In this document: positions 44,499 to 55,892 of the stretch, piece by piece
How the letters are laid out: the number at the start of each line of letters is the position of its first letter
How positions within the stretch are numbered: position 1 is the stretch's first letter
NCBI GenBank assembly: GCA_033439255.1
Contig: CM065891.1
Coordinates: 310,001 to 374,000 of the forward strand
DNA from: Hericium rajendrae
Lineage: Eukaryota; Basidiomycota; Agaricomycetes; Russulales; Hericiaceae
Length of the DNA: 64,000 nucleotides
Direction of reading: 5' to 3'
Program-made: the position numbers and the translations under genes
Notes under the pieces: generated by a model
Database searches by the model: none
The model's input: only the letters and a program-made list of their open reading frames with translations
Told to the model about the DNA's origin: nothing

Positions 44499-45553
44499 CT
44501 TGAAGGTACGCTGATGCGTAGCTGGATCAAAAAGATATTGTTGCATGATCTCGTAGGTCACGTCGTTCTTGTCATGTGGTCTTTGCTCATTCTTGCACAG
44601 ATCCTCAACCTTGAGGCTATTCCAACGAAGACAGAGGATGACGAGGTGATTCTCGCCCGTCTCCAAAAGTACGCCGACGGCAAAGGAAAGGAACGAGTCC
44701 GAGGGACTCTGTTAGATATGCTCACGCCAGACACATTTGGTGCTTCTGATGGTACGTGCTAGTAGTCTTGCGCTGCTGCGGGTCTGACTTGATTCAACAG
44801 TAGTACAATTTCCGCCGCAGAGTTCGAAGGCCAACCTCCATGCCTTGGACTTGTACGACAAGGTCTTTCGGTACCTTCGTGATCTCTGGGCTGCCGAAGT
44901 CAATCTTGTGCCAGAGACCGGCAATTGGACTGATGCTGAGCCATTCATTGCATCTCATGTCAAGTCTTATTCATATGTCCTAGTCCGTGGCAAGCGCGTC
45001 GGTGCAGCAACATCACATCGTGGTTTGGGGACATCTTACGCGTACATTGATGGTAGGGACGCCGTGTGTGTACAGCGCATCTTCGAAGTCACGCATGTGC
45101 GACGGGATCGTGATCACGACTTACCCCCGCTGAGCACCTCCTTCGCCATTATCGAGCGGTTCATGTCGAGCCCAGATATCCCCGATCTGCCTTGGGCCAT
45201 GCGGTAAGTGTTCATCTGACTCCCATCTTCCTGTACTGAGGCGGTTAGCACTTAGGGCCATAGACCTCGGCATCGCCATATGGTCAGCTGACCGATTTAT
45301 GGCGCCGGAGATCGTTTCCCTGGAGAGATTTACAGGCCAGTTTGCCCTTGCCAAGATATCGCCCGTACAGGACATTCCAGTATGGGTTACAATCTCGCTG
45401 GATCATGTACGTCTTATTTCGCTGATGCGGCAGCATGACTTGACGATAACTGTATTCACTATTTCTCAGATGAGTCAAGAGCCGGATTACATACAGGACG
45501 ATGAAGGGGAATTCTGGGACGAGGAACAAGGCTAGAAAGCGTTACGCGGGTGG

Positions 45554-47352
45554 TCAATCTAAGTACTCGAGGGGTTCGTCTTCTTCATCATCTTCCGACG
45601 CAGATTCCTTCTCATCATCTGCATCACCATTCTCTGTCATCATGAAGCTTGGTTTATTGAATTCTTCGTGCGCGGCAAGCCATTCGTCGTCGATCATCTG
45701 GCGAGGGATATGCACACCTTTCTTGCGACATTTCGGCAGAAGCGTGTCCTTGGGCGGTCCACGGACGCGCTTGATGTCATGCTTCTTCTTGATATTGTCC
45801 TCAAGCTTGACGATTAGTGGTTCAATCTAAAAGGGTGACTTGAGTACTTGCCAGTATTACAACATCATTGTACTCACCGGAGGGGGACGATACATCGGAG
45901 GCCTCGACTTGAACGGCAGTCCCGATTGCTTCTTGCACGGCACCACAGGTCTCGCGCCCGCAGCCTGACCTTTAGCCTTCGAAGCAGCCTGGCCTTTCAT
46001 CTTAGCAGCCGCATGTCCTTGAGCACCTGCATCGGGAGCAGGTGTGTGGCTTTCTTCTGTTCCAGAATCGATGGCTGATGCCTGAGGGGTCCCGTCGTCG
46101 GTGTCGTCGCTTGACACGTACTGCGTGACAAACAGGTAGTCGTACTTCGGGTCCATCAGCTCTGGCACTGTATGACGGAACTTCGTGCGAATTTTCGCTT
46201 TCTGCGCGACAAGGACAGTGAGTGCCGCCGCCTGCAGTCATCAAAGAGGTACTTACCTTTTCTTTTCTTTGCTTACGTCGGTGCGCTTTGCGTGCTGCCA
46301 ATTGTTCTTCGGGTGACAACTTGGACTTCTGATACGCCCCCTTCCAGGTTTCGAACGTCGCCTGTAACCGGATTGCAATACTCTCGAGCGACGTCTTCCG
46401 TAGCTCCTCCGCATCCGCGATCGGATTCCACTCAGCGCCGCATTCCTGTATCTTCTCCGCCACCTCCTGAACCCACACCTTATTGTCATCCCAGTCCTGA
46501 TCCCAATTCGGGCGGAGGATGCGAAGTTCGCCCTGCACGAGCCAGTACTCTACCTTGCCATCAATGACGAGAGGATCAGGCAGCCTTTGGCTCCCCACGC
46601 GCTTCATCAAAGCCTTGAGAGAGTTGCGTACAGTCCGCTATCCTCGGTCTGTTAGCAGCAAACAGTAGGTGAGTTATCTCACTCACAGCAAGCCGGTTAT
46701 CACGTTTCTTGCTTCGACGCGTCGGAGTCGCTGCCGTCTCGAGAATTGGGCCGTTGTCGCCGCCGTCGCCGCCGCCGCCGCCGCCCTCGCGTCCGATGCC
46801 GACATGCTGGACAAGAACAAGTTCCTTCAGCTCCAAGAGCTCGTTCTCAAGGTTGTGGATCGATTCCGCTGTCCTCTGGGTCCACTCCTGCAGCTCCACA
46901 ACATAGTCTCGCAATTTATTTACCTCGAGCTGAAGGCCCTCCGTGTCATACTTATGCTCATTGTCCAGGTCACGGAGCGCCCTCTCGATCTTCACGAATC
47001 TGTCGATCATCGCTTTGGATGAGACCGGCGGCGCGGCTTGGGAGGGATTCGTCGTAGGGGCCGCTGCTGGTGCTACAGGGCGTCGCACGACGAGTGGACT
47101 GATGCTTCGCTCTCGAGCCTCTCTGGGCGTTGTGCTCGCTAGTTCGTATGCCAAGGTAAGTAGCTATGGCAGCTTCATCAATTATCACTTACGATTGTTT
47201 TGGGCTTGCTGCGTAGCTCCTCGCGTGTTGATCCAGGGATCGTTGAAGCCGGTTCCTGCCTGCGCTTGCATACGCGCACGCTTTGGAGGTGGGTTTTTCG
47301 GGGACGGCGGGGGATGATCCGCCGTAGGTCTCGAAGACGTCTTGTCCGACAT
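45554..47352 (-). CDS. accessory coiled-coil protein of the outer transposon
   Basis: Five exons (47352-47193, 47138-46687, 46637-46257, 46201-45878, 45826-45554), phases consistent, 529 residues. The N-terminus is basic and Pro-rich (KNPPPKRARMQAQAGTG). Residues ~95-160 form a coiled coil (IERALRDLDNEHKYDTEGLQ; LENELLELKELVLVQHVG). A conserved-looking globular part follows (RNSLKALMKRVGSQRLPDP, DDNKVWVQEVAEKIQECGAE), then a very basic patch (ARKAHRRKQRKEK), a Lys/Ala repeat (AAAKMKGQAASKAKGQAAGA) and an acidic tail. It converges on the transposase gene with an 18-bp gap. By analogy with two-gene CACTA elements it could bind subterminal DNA, but no known domain is visible. Confidence 0.6.
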
Positions 47353-49389
47353 ACTGGTGCAGGGAAGGGTAGGTCCGTGCTCTTCCTAGTGTTGTGTCCG
47401 TCTGACTGACTCTGCTGGTGGGGGCAGGGACGAGAAAAGAGCTCCAGCGTCGCGCTGCTATTATCCCCCACATCCAACTCGGGACGCCCCCAACGTCTTC
47501 CCTCCCCATTTACCCAAATCGATGTTTATTCAAGGCGCGATTGACAGATACAGAGGGCTTGCAGCGCTTCTGCTGGAGGCCGCGCGCTGCTTGGCTTGTC
47601 GACTTCCATTTTCGCTCAGAACCGTGTCCGCGAGCCTCGTTCTCATACTGTACGTTTGGCGCCATCAGGGCCCTCTGAATTAATCGTCTTTTTATGCGCA
47701 AGCAAGCTGGCTGTAATTCACGAGAAAATCGATTAAAATGCAATAAAATATTCTATTTTACAGCTAAAAAGCGGGCGGCAGGTGGCACGTCCGAGGAGAC
47801 ATCTGCCTGACATTGCAAGGGCATCATCAAAATCAGGTCGTATGCCCGGCGGGATACCGGCGAATGTCCTGGCGGATCATTTGCAGGGATACCTGATATA
47901 TCCTTTGAATATCCTCCCCCGGTATCCGGGGTCGACATGCAGTGTGAGCCGGAACGCCACCGTCGGCGACTTCAAAGGTAAAGGACAACTCCCTCAAAAT
48001 GTTCTGCCTAATCCTGCCCTTCGCCTCGAGGTCGCTGGTCGACGATTGTTGAGCCTTCTTGCACAGCTTGTGCGGTGTGCTTTCCTCGACCTCGAACCAA
48101 CGTGTTTCTCTTATACCCCGGACAACGTGTTACTCTTTGATGCCGACCACCACCCCGGGTTCACGCGTTCACGCCCTGCTCATTGATGCACGCCCTCGGT
48201 CCCCCTTTTTTCATTTTCAGATACTGCAGTCTCCTTTTCCACGAGGTCTTGTCTCGAGAGACGCTTTTGGAACAAAATCTCTCTTTCCCCGCGCGGAGAA
48301 AAGGAGCCGCAACCACCGATTGAAGTTGTCCAGACTCGGACACACGAAACCTCACCCAGGAATTTTAGGTTCCTTTATCGCCTCCCGTCGAGAGCTGTCT
48401 GCTCATTTCCGCCGGCCTCGTGCGCTGGTCATTGTCATCATCTGCAGGCTTCGGCGAGGAACAACACGAGACAATCAATGCTATTGCCTCCGCTGTAAGG
48501 TGTCTATGGCGCCTCGACCAAATACTCCTTCGCCTGGAGGCACCAAGCCTTCCAATATGGTCTCCGATTTGCGCTATGCGGCTGAGTGACGCCCACGCCT
48601 ATATCGCTCACGGCATATTACACCTTCCCTTGCGGAAGCATCACTCCAAGTCCCGTCATACCTCCCTTGTAAGACTTCTAGTCATGCTTCTAGATCCAAC
48701 CGTTATTCAAGCAAGGTTCAAGACCGCATGCACAGGCTCCCATGGGTTCCGTAAATGTTTTTCAATTTCATTTCGAGACTTAGTGCCATTCCTTCAGTTC
48801 AAACCAGGAGCGCTCGCTTCCTCATTCTCTATCAGGTTTGCATGCTTGCTCGGCCGTATATGGGCCCTCTTGGCATCTCCAAACCCACACTTGATATAAG
48901 TGTCATAGAGCACTACGCGCCAGTGACGTCAAGTTTCAAGCGCAAAATTATCGGTCGGACCGTTTGGGTGATGTGTCCTCCGTTGCAAGATGTTGGCAAT
49001 CCTGCACTGTGTCATTAGCAGAATCAGCTGCGACCTGTGGGGGAGTGGCGCCGGCGGGCGGTTAGTCGGAACGACATGAGGCATCCTGCATGCAGCTCGC
49101 ATCTTGAATTCCTTCGCGAATCTATTCACTGGTTCTAGGAGGTGCGTTCTCTGAAAAAATTAATTTCGCGTAGTCACAATGTCTTGTTCCTCGAACCAGA
49201 TAAGCATTTGGTCTTTGGACGGGGCGTGAGCACTATTCTGACAACTGCCGGACTCGTGCGTCAATGGCGACTCCCGCCCTTTTCTGCAATATCGCAGATA
49301 ACATAATGCACTATATCATGGACCAGGTAGCAACGCCTACTCGCAGTTCTAACAGTTACATGTCTGATTGTGCGCTGATGCATGTCCGA
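47353..49389. other. no gene recognised; right flank of the transposon block
   Basis: Contains the presumed promoter of the accessory gene and, somewhere, the right end of the outer transposon. Frames over 48059-48900 are open in pieces (MAPRPNTPSPGGTKPSN near 48507) without family resemblance. A CCGG-rich stretch at 47840-47935 has repeated GGATACC/GGTATCC motifs. Confidence 0.35.
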
Positions 49390-49660
49390 GGATTATCCTT
49401 GTCATGAACAAAAGCAGCTGACCCCACCGACGGATCCTGGAGTCGAAACGATCGTCATTGCCGAGATTTCCCTAGTTGCGATCGTGCTGAACAAGCCTAC
49501 CGCGGACAACGTCGGCACCTAGTGCGTTGTGTTGTTGTTATACAATAGGGTGCTCTCTTATTTTTGAACACAGCTCGAGACATGATCTCATGCATCTGGT
49601 CATTACTGGGAGTAATGCAGATCCGGTCAAATCATGTTCGACCACGTCGTGACTGCTCTC
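49390..49660 (+). pseudogene. decayed gene segment, copy B of a dispersed duplication
   Basis: Plus-strand homologue of the minus-strand segment at 21470-21800. Shared landmarks are AAGCAGCTGACCCCACCGAC, GGAGTCGAAACGATCGTCAT, ATTGCCGAGATTTCCCT, the GACAACGTCGG exon end, the intron-like gap ending GAACACAG, and CTCGAGACATGATCTCATG. A stop (GGCACCTAG) follows the first exon, and the second is degraded. Confidence 0.5.
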
Positions 49661-49772
49661 TGGAATGTACTTTTCTCTCCGTTTCTAATCACGGCATCGT
49701 GATTGTGATCGACAAGAGATTTCCAGAACGCTACTCGTACGCCTTCGCTTTTTTGAACAGATGCACTATAGG

Positions 49773-50830
49773 CTACTTCCTATTTTCCTGATCCAGCTCC
49801 TTCTCCACATCGTCCCATGCGCGTACCTTCAAATCCAACAGATCGCCCAGCTTTCCATACATCGTCCCAGCTACTCTATACATGATCTTGCTCTTTATAG
49901 GGTCAACTTGCAGCTCATCCGCTTGCAGCACGGCTTTGCGGTCGTGCGCATGCCTCACGCGGCCCAGAAGCAGCGTCGCCGATGGGATCGTGGGGTCGCC
50001 ATCAGCATATATATGTTGGTAGTTGTAGAGCCGCCAAAGCGACTTCAGCTAACCACCTGGTTGATGTTTGCTCTAGGAGTTACTGTACCTCGCATTCAAA
50101 GCTCACGGCACTTTCTTGCACTCGGGCTGGCCGTACGCTAATCTGTAAACCCACAACATTGAGCTTCGTCGATGCCGGACTTGGACATCCGATATCGCCA
50201 TCTGCCGGTCAAGGCGCGCTTACCGATGGCTCCATCGTCAGCCCCGCGAGCTTCCATTCATCGACACCCTTCGGCGCCGATGTCGCGCTCGCGTTCGCCG
50301 CCTCGACGAACGGCTCGCTGACGAGATTGACGACGAACTCGCGCGTCGCGATGATGTTCTCGCTCGTATCTTTCCGTGGACCGCGGCCCGGCGTGAAAGA
50401 GATGCTGAGGATGGGCGGTTCGCTCGACACCTTCTCGGACGAATATCAGTAGACGTCAGGTTCTTGATGATAGGTAGGCACGTACGACGTTGAAGAAACT
50501 GAATATGGCGAGATTGGGCTCACCTGTCGCCGATAACGAAGACACCAAGACCAAAGGACGCGGTACCACGGCGCTCTTCAACAAATTGTACGCGTCTCTG
50601 TTGTGCGGCGTTAAACTCAACGCCTTGATGCAGATGGTAGAGTGCACCGACCTGGGCGGCGTTGTTGTCATATCCCATGACTTCCAGCCTTGACGGCCGT
50701 CCTCTGCCCATTGCTTTCCCAGAGCCGTTCGCGAGAGTCCGTCGCCGAGCTTCCAGGCGGGGTTGGGAGACTCCGTTATCGATGACGACAGCAAAGCATT
50801 GGATTCGCGAGATGTGGTATCAGCGGACAT
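49773..50830 (-). CDS. flavin reductase-like (FMN-binding split barrel) protein
   Basis: Five exons (50830-50652, 50597-50486, 50430-50224, 50142-50089, 50042-49773) with consistent phases give 273 residues. The split-barrel signature is clear: NLLKSAVVPRPLVLVSSLS, GEPNLAIFSFFNVVSSEPPI, LSISFTPGRGPRKDTSENI, IATREFVVNLVSEPFVEAAN and DEWKLAGLTMEPS. Such proteins bind FMN and act as NAD(P)H:flavin oxidoreductases or oxygenase partners. The C-terminus (MYRVAGTMYGKLGDLLDL) matches the same family. The gene has a decayed paralogue at 54859-55892 and a tiny fragment near 51400-51460. Substrate unknown. Confidence 0.82.
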
Positions 50831-52249
50831 TGTCAGGTGAGTAGTATGTCCTCCCGTTCTTCATTGAACCTGCGTTATATACTCAATATCTGGGCGTCTC
50901 AGCTTGATCGAGTCAGTTCATTAAACGATTGCAGATCCCCGGCTGAAGCTCCCATATTACTCAGTTCGCCTCCCACTGGCACCCGAAGCTCACTCAGCCT
51001 TGCGTGCCTCGGTTAAACAGCAAGTATCCGTGGTCAGCATCACCCAGTGAGCTCCCGATTCTGCTCATTCGGGGCCTCTTTAATGCCTCGACTGTCATGC
51101 CATATACTTATGCGGCTCACCGACGCCCACGGAAACAGTGACGCGTACAGAGCGTCGGCTAGTGGCGTTGACCGAGGCCACCTCCAACGCTACATGGTCT
51201 CAAACAAACAAGAATGGCGAAGACCCCTACGAAGGCAGAAGCGTTGCAAGCACGTATGGATGCCCCAACGGCGAGGATGACTCGATGCCCTGTTTCACGG
51301 CATACCCCATCCCTCGTGTGCCGACCAGTATGGCTCATTGTTCCTTCAGTGCACTACGCCATCGCTCTGGTAAGTAGATCGTAATACAGGCTTAGCCTCA
51401 TACTTCCGAGCTGAAGTTTGGCCCCGCCAGCTTCCACTCGTCAAAACCGTCGCGATGATCCGATGCAGTCTACATGGAGCTCGATGCGCTGCGAGCATCC
51501 CTTCCTAAAACCATCCAATTGGTCCAGCAGGTATGTTTCTTCTTTTCCTCTATGTTCTGAGCCTCCGGAATAAACTTTGATGATACTTGTGTCTCGATCG
51601 AAGTCGTCAATTCTTGAAGCCCTTCTCCCTTCCGACGCGCATCGCCCTCTTAAGGAGTTTACCATCGGCGAGAATATGACCGATGCGGCATCCATTGCTC
51701 CAGCTGTGGTGAAATTTGTTGCCCCGCGCGGACTGCGGCGTCCCATTGAGGGACTGGAGTTCGAGGTCAGCGTGTCAGTCAGCGCACATCGCATGGTCAT
51801 CAGTGAGGAGGCAGATTCCAACACCATCCCGGTTCCGGAGCGCATTTTGCCTCTGTAGAAGCGATGAGGTTCGATTCGAATGTGCGTGGTTGGAAGTGTC
51901 TGAAACCATCCTTTTCAGTCCATGAAACTCAGGATCTTCGGTTCGACGGATGTGTGGCGATTCACCTCGTCGTAACAGGTTGTATATTTTTAATTAGTCT
52001 GCAAAGAGTCTTCATAATTGGGCCCTCGTCTCTGTCACGGCGTCTCGAGCAATGATATACGATTCCGATTCTGCCGTAAGTATGCGATATGCGTAGCGTC
52101 GTTGCGCACAGTGAACAGATCTCAATGTTGGCAAAAGACTTCACACCGCCACAGGTCACCACCAATTTTAAAAGCGTATTTAACATTGTGGTAAGTAGGT
52201 TGAAATGCAGGCTTACTCTCATATTTCAGAGCTGAAATTGTCCATTTTA
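50831..52249. other. intergenic with a flavin reductase fragment and an unassigned frame
   Basis: Minus strand near 51460-51405 reads FDEWKLAGPNFSSEV, matching the DEWKLAG motif of the flavin reductase at 49773 and nothing else of it. The plus strand at 51577-51855 is open and codon-biased (SILEALLPSDAHRPLKEF; EFEVSVSVSAHRMVISEEA) and could be a terminal exon, but I cannot name it or find upstream exons. Segments 51370-51420 and 52191-52240 are ~80% alike by eye. Confidence 0.35.
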
Positions 52250-54076
52250 CTAGTATCCACGGTCATCGAATAGGTCCCAGTGCCGGCTATACATCTCGCT
52301 GTGCCACTGAGTAACGCCCTCGCCGTCTATGCCCTGTCCAGGAAAATGCTCTGGCACCGGAATTTTCCCATATGGCCACTCCTGCAAAATGACGACGGTC
52401 TGCACATATGGCTGGAACTTGCCAGGGTCGGCAAAGTGCCGCGATTCCTTGCCGTCCATCAGTTCCAGTCGTTGAATTGGATGGCCACTGGCCGCACGTT
52501 GCTTGAGAAAAGCTTCCACTTTTGGGTCGCAGTCGTTGTAACGGTCTGACAAACATTTGATTGCGATTTCCTTTAGATGCACGGCACAAGGCACCACTGC
52601 TGTGTCTTCAGCGTTGTCATACGTAAGTGCTGTGAAAATTCGCTTCAAACGATGGAGCCGCTCTGAACAACGCAGAACCTCCAAAAACGGCATTACGCTG
52701 AACAAGGTTGACCATTGGATGTCGGGATTGTACGAACACCACAAGTCTAGCATGATGGAAAGCTGGGTAATGCCCGTAAGCCTGCAGAGTGTGGAATCAA
52801 GCAGAAGCCCGTCTGGAGTAATGACGTTATGGATCTGCGAGGATAGCCAGCTGAATTTGTAGAATGACACGCCGTCCGAGGCCCTGAATGCGACGCAATC
52901 TCTGTGTTCTTCGATGCTGAGCATATGCATGCCGTCGATAGTCCGTTCCGGGCTCTCCGTTCGAGCCTGCCTGTCTTTGAAAGTGTCTTCAAGGTCAAGA
53001 TATCGACCGACCAATTCCGGATGCCTGAAGTCCCGCAGCATCAAGTTCAGTAGATGATAAGTGTCCAAAGACGCGGAGGGGTCTCCAAGTTGTGCATCTA
53101 GGCGGAGAAATCGCAATCGTGACGGCCGCATGATATGCGCTATAATTGAAAAATCAAGACCAGTGACTACGTCCAATTGGATTAACGCAAGGACTTCAAG
53201 GTTATTGAGCCCACACACAAGACCAAGCAAATTGAGTAGAACGATTTTGACATTCCATAAAACCACCGTTTGAAGATGGGTACAGAGTTCAAGGCCTGTT
53301 CTCAACTTTTTGAAAGCGATGTGGTGAAGACACAGATACCGCAGGCTTTGCAGAGGCTCTCCCTCGGAAATATTCCCGAACCAGGGCTCATCGAGCGGCT
53401 CGTGAACGATCTGGCTGTCAATTACGGTGAGGCTTGTAAGGCTGGGGAAAACACATTTGCGGAATGCATCGAGTATCTCCTGGCTGAAGCCTTCCCTCCA
53501 TGCTTTCGACCGTGCGATCCAGAGCACAAACGAGCCGGCTCTTCCCTCGAGAGCAGAAAGTGGTTCTATAAACCAAGAAGGAACGCTAATGCGTGAAGGC
53601 ACGACAATTTCGACGTCGAGCGGTCTGCTCGCGGACCTCTCCAAGAGGACGGGCAGCCAATGTCGCTCACTGAAGCTCTTGTACCGCGTCCACAGATACG
53701 AGGTTGCGAGCGCCACTTGTCTCCACCGTCGGCATACACAGGATACAGGCAGCATTATGGTGCCACGGCCGACGAAGCTGAATATATGTGCAAGGATCTC
53801 CGCAGGGACACGGCTGACAGGCCGCCAGGCGTTCATGAGAACGGAAAACTCGCGCGAGACCGCCTTAAGCCTGGATTCTGCCTCCAGCATCTGATGCCAG
53901 CGTTAGTTCTAGGTCACTCTACTGGGCGGGGCGGGCAATAGAGAACGTACGATGTTCAAGCTCTGAGAACTGAAAGAATCGCTGTGCTCCAAACGTAAGA
54001 TGGCATTCGTCGAGACATTCTTCGACAAAGCTACAATGTCTTGCAGCAGAGATAATGCAGATTGACCGTCCATCAT
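52250..54076 (-). CDS. F-box protein
   Basis: Two exons (54076-53951, 53890-52250) with a 60-nt phase-0 intron give 588 residues. After a helical N-terminus (LQDIVALSKNVSTNAILRLE) the F-box lies at ~65-110: PVSRVPAEILAHIFSFVG, then LPVSCVCRRWRQVALATSYL followed by WTRY. The rest is LRR-like (SLRYLCLHHIAFKKLRTG; NNLEVLALIQLDVVTGLDF). F-box proteins recruit substrates to SCF ubiquitin ligases through Skp1. Agaricomycetes have large, fast-evolving sets, so the target cannot be guessed. The ATG pair at 54076 was chosen because it begins the helix; the frame is open further upstream. Confidence 0.85.
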
Positions 54077-54858
54077 ATAGCTTCGTTGAAGGATTGACGG
54101 AAGAAATGAAGGAAAATTCGTCGATTCCCTGTGATACAGAAAAGCGTCAGGCTTCAATTGGCGGAATTCTATGAGCGGAAACGCACTTGAGGACTCCAGG
54201 AAAGCAGAAGACAGTCAAACCTGAGCAGATAAGGTCTCAAATTGAGCGAGCGAGCTGCACATACCTGCAGACACGCAGCAGAAGCGTGTTGTAAGACGAG
54301 AGCGGAGTGAACCGAAGCTTTAGCTACGCTAAGGAGCACGGACACAGCCGACGTTTTCATGTCCAGCCAGAGTCCGCTAATCAGCATCGTAGACTGCAAG
54401 TAATTCGAGTTAACACCATGCTGTCGACGGTCGCATGTGTAGGTAAGTCCATAGTGCTATTCTAAACTGACGTTGAATCGAGAAGGAAGTGCAGACAAAA
54501 ATTTGTTTCGTCGGATGCGCATAGCGTACTGACAAGCCTGCTTTATCGTGGAGACTCCATCGACCGCGATATCTCTCGAACGGAGCATAGTGAGATTTGA
54601 TATCTCAATACACAGAACAACTGTGTTCTATGCGAACTCAGCAACGGATACTAGGTTCAATATCGCTTTCGAGGAATAATAGTAACTGTCTTTTCCCTTG
54701 ATTTACCCTCAGTAAACTTGGAAGACAGGCCGGCCTTCCTCCCCACCACGACCCAATTGCATCCAACATCGCAAAGGCAACTTCCAGAACTTTGTCACCT
54801 GAGCTAACCTCAACTTTCTCCTCATATATATATATTACTTTGAACAGATGCATCACGT
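54077..54858. other. intergenic, no gene recognised
   Basis: Upstream of the F-box gene and downstream of the flavin reductase pseudogene. No supported frame. Confidence 0.4.
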
Positions 54859-55892
54859 TTAGTTCTTTGCCTTTCCATCCAGTTCCCTCTTTACATCTTC
54901 CCATTTGCGTATCTTCAAATCCAACGAATCGCCCATCCTCCCATACATCGTTCCAGCCATCCTGGACACCATCTTGCACTTGTTAGGGTCTACTTGCAGC
55001 TTATCTGCCTGCAGTACGGCCTACGGACGTGTGCATGCCTCACTCGGCCCAGGAGCAGCGTGGCCGATGGCGTCCTAGGGCCGTCATCGGCATATATGTG
55101 TTGGTAACTATAGAGCTACAGAGCGACTTCAGTAAGCCGTGCATGTCAATCAAAAAATGTGCTGGCAGTCACCTCGCATTCGAAGCTCACAGCGCTTTCT
55201 TGCACTCGGGCTGGTCCCACGCTGATCTGAAGCCCACGACAGCGGGTTATCGACACCGGTCCTGGATATCCGATTTCGCGCACTTACCGACGGCTCCATG
55301 GTCAGCCCCGCGAGCTTCCACTCGTCAAATTCTATCGGCGCTGAGATTGCACTTGCGTTGGCTGCCTCGACGAACGGCTCATTGACGAGGTTGACGACGA
55401 ATTCACGTGTCGCGATGATGTTCTCGCTCGTGTCTTTTGGTCGGCCGTGACCTGGCGTGAAGGAGATGCTCAGAATGGGTGGGTTGCTCGATACCTGTGG
55501 AGCACAGGCATAAGTAGGCGACCGTCAATGAAGGACAAGCACGTACGACATTGAAGAAGCTGAAGATGGCAAGATTGGGCTCGCCCGCCGCCGACAGCGA
55601 TGACACCAAGGCCAAGGGACGTGGCACCACCGCACTTTTCAACAGGTCGTATGTGTCCCTGTTATTTAGCCCATTATTTCAGGATCACGCTTCTGGTTCT
55701 CAAGCGTACTCACTTCGGTGGCGTCGTCGCCATGTCCCATGACTTCCAGCCCTGACGGCCGTCCTCCACCCATTCCTTGCCCAGAGGCGTTGGCAAGAGG
55801 CCATCACCGAGCTTCCACGCGGGATTGGGAGGCTCTGTTATCGAAGGCTGGAACGAAGTGTTGAACGGTGGGAACGTGGTATTTCCAGACAT
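54859..55892 (-). pseudogene. decayed flavin reductase-like paralogue
   Basis: It follows the intact gene at 49773 exon by exon: an N-terminal exon (NPAWKLGDGLLPTPLGKEW), a phase-2 intron, LLKSAVVPRPLALVSSLSAA, FSFFNVVSSNPPILSISF, EFDEWKLAGLTMEPS and FECEV. In the last exon, relative to the intact copy, one base is missing near the start (CTCTGTAGCTC against CTTTGGCGGCTC) and another near CGTAGGCCGTACTGC (against CGCAAAGCCGTGCTGC), so the frame is lost before the C-terminus. The final part (MAGTMYGRMGDSLDL) is still readable in its own frame to TAA at 54859. Confidence 0.65.

Larger units (their letters stand above)
30085..45535 (+). pseudogene. Tnp2-type transposase gene interrupted by a Ty3 retrotransposon
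   Basis: Exons 30085-30343, 30384-30458, 30594-32025, 32077-32276, 32339-32530, 32595-32777, 32834-32979, 33026-33571, then, after the inserted retroelement plus one target-site copy, 44499-44751, 44801-45203, 45256-45406 and 45470-45535. All phases agree across the insertion and would encode 1301 residues without a stop. The N-terminus has CPCVPCSRHKPPLVQERRTI. An acidic Asp/Gly-rich repeat (SDDGA, LDDGA) spans ~230-300. A zinc-like cluster CSLCYQTLGSLTCEDC follows, then a WSILDILPGWMPGRDSPVDF-type core. The frame meets the 5' end of the insertion exactly at a GAG codon and resumes with CTT GAA, so the gene was intact until the retroelement landed. Confidence 0.7.
30085..47352. mobile_element. 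outer DNA transposon (CACTA/Tnp2-like), minimum extent
   Basis: Extent given as first to last coding base of its two convergent genes: the transposase on + (30085-45535, split) and an accessory coiled-coil gene on - (45554-47352). Their stops lie 18 bp apart. The transposase resembles the Tnp2 class common in Agaricomycetes (GRDSPVDFMHAVFL, KADQWRNL, GGELEGTLMRSW). Terminal repeats and target duplication were not identified, so true ends are unknown. Confidence 0.6.

Noticed and set aside
47388-47400. CACTA-like string near the right flank as a transposon terminus
   Set aside because: No matching inverted copy was found on the left flank, so it is not supported as a TIR.
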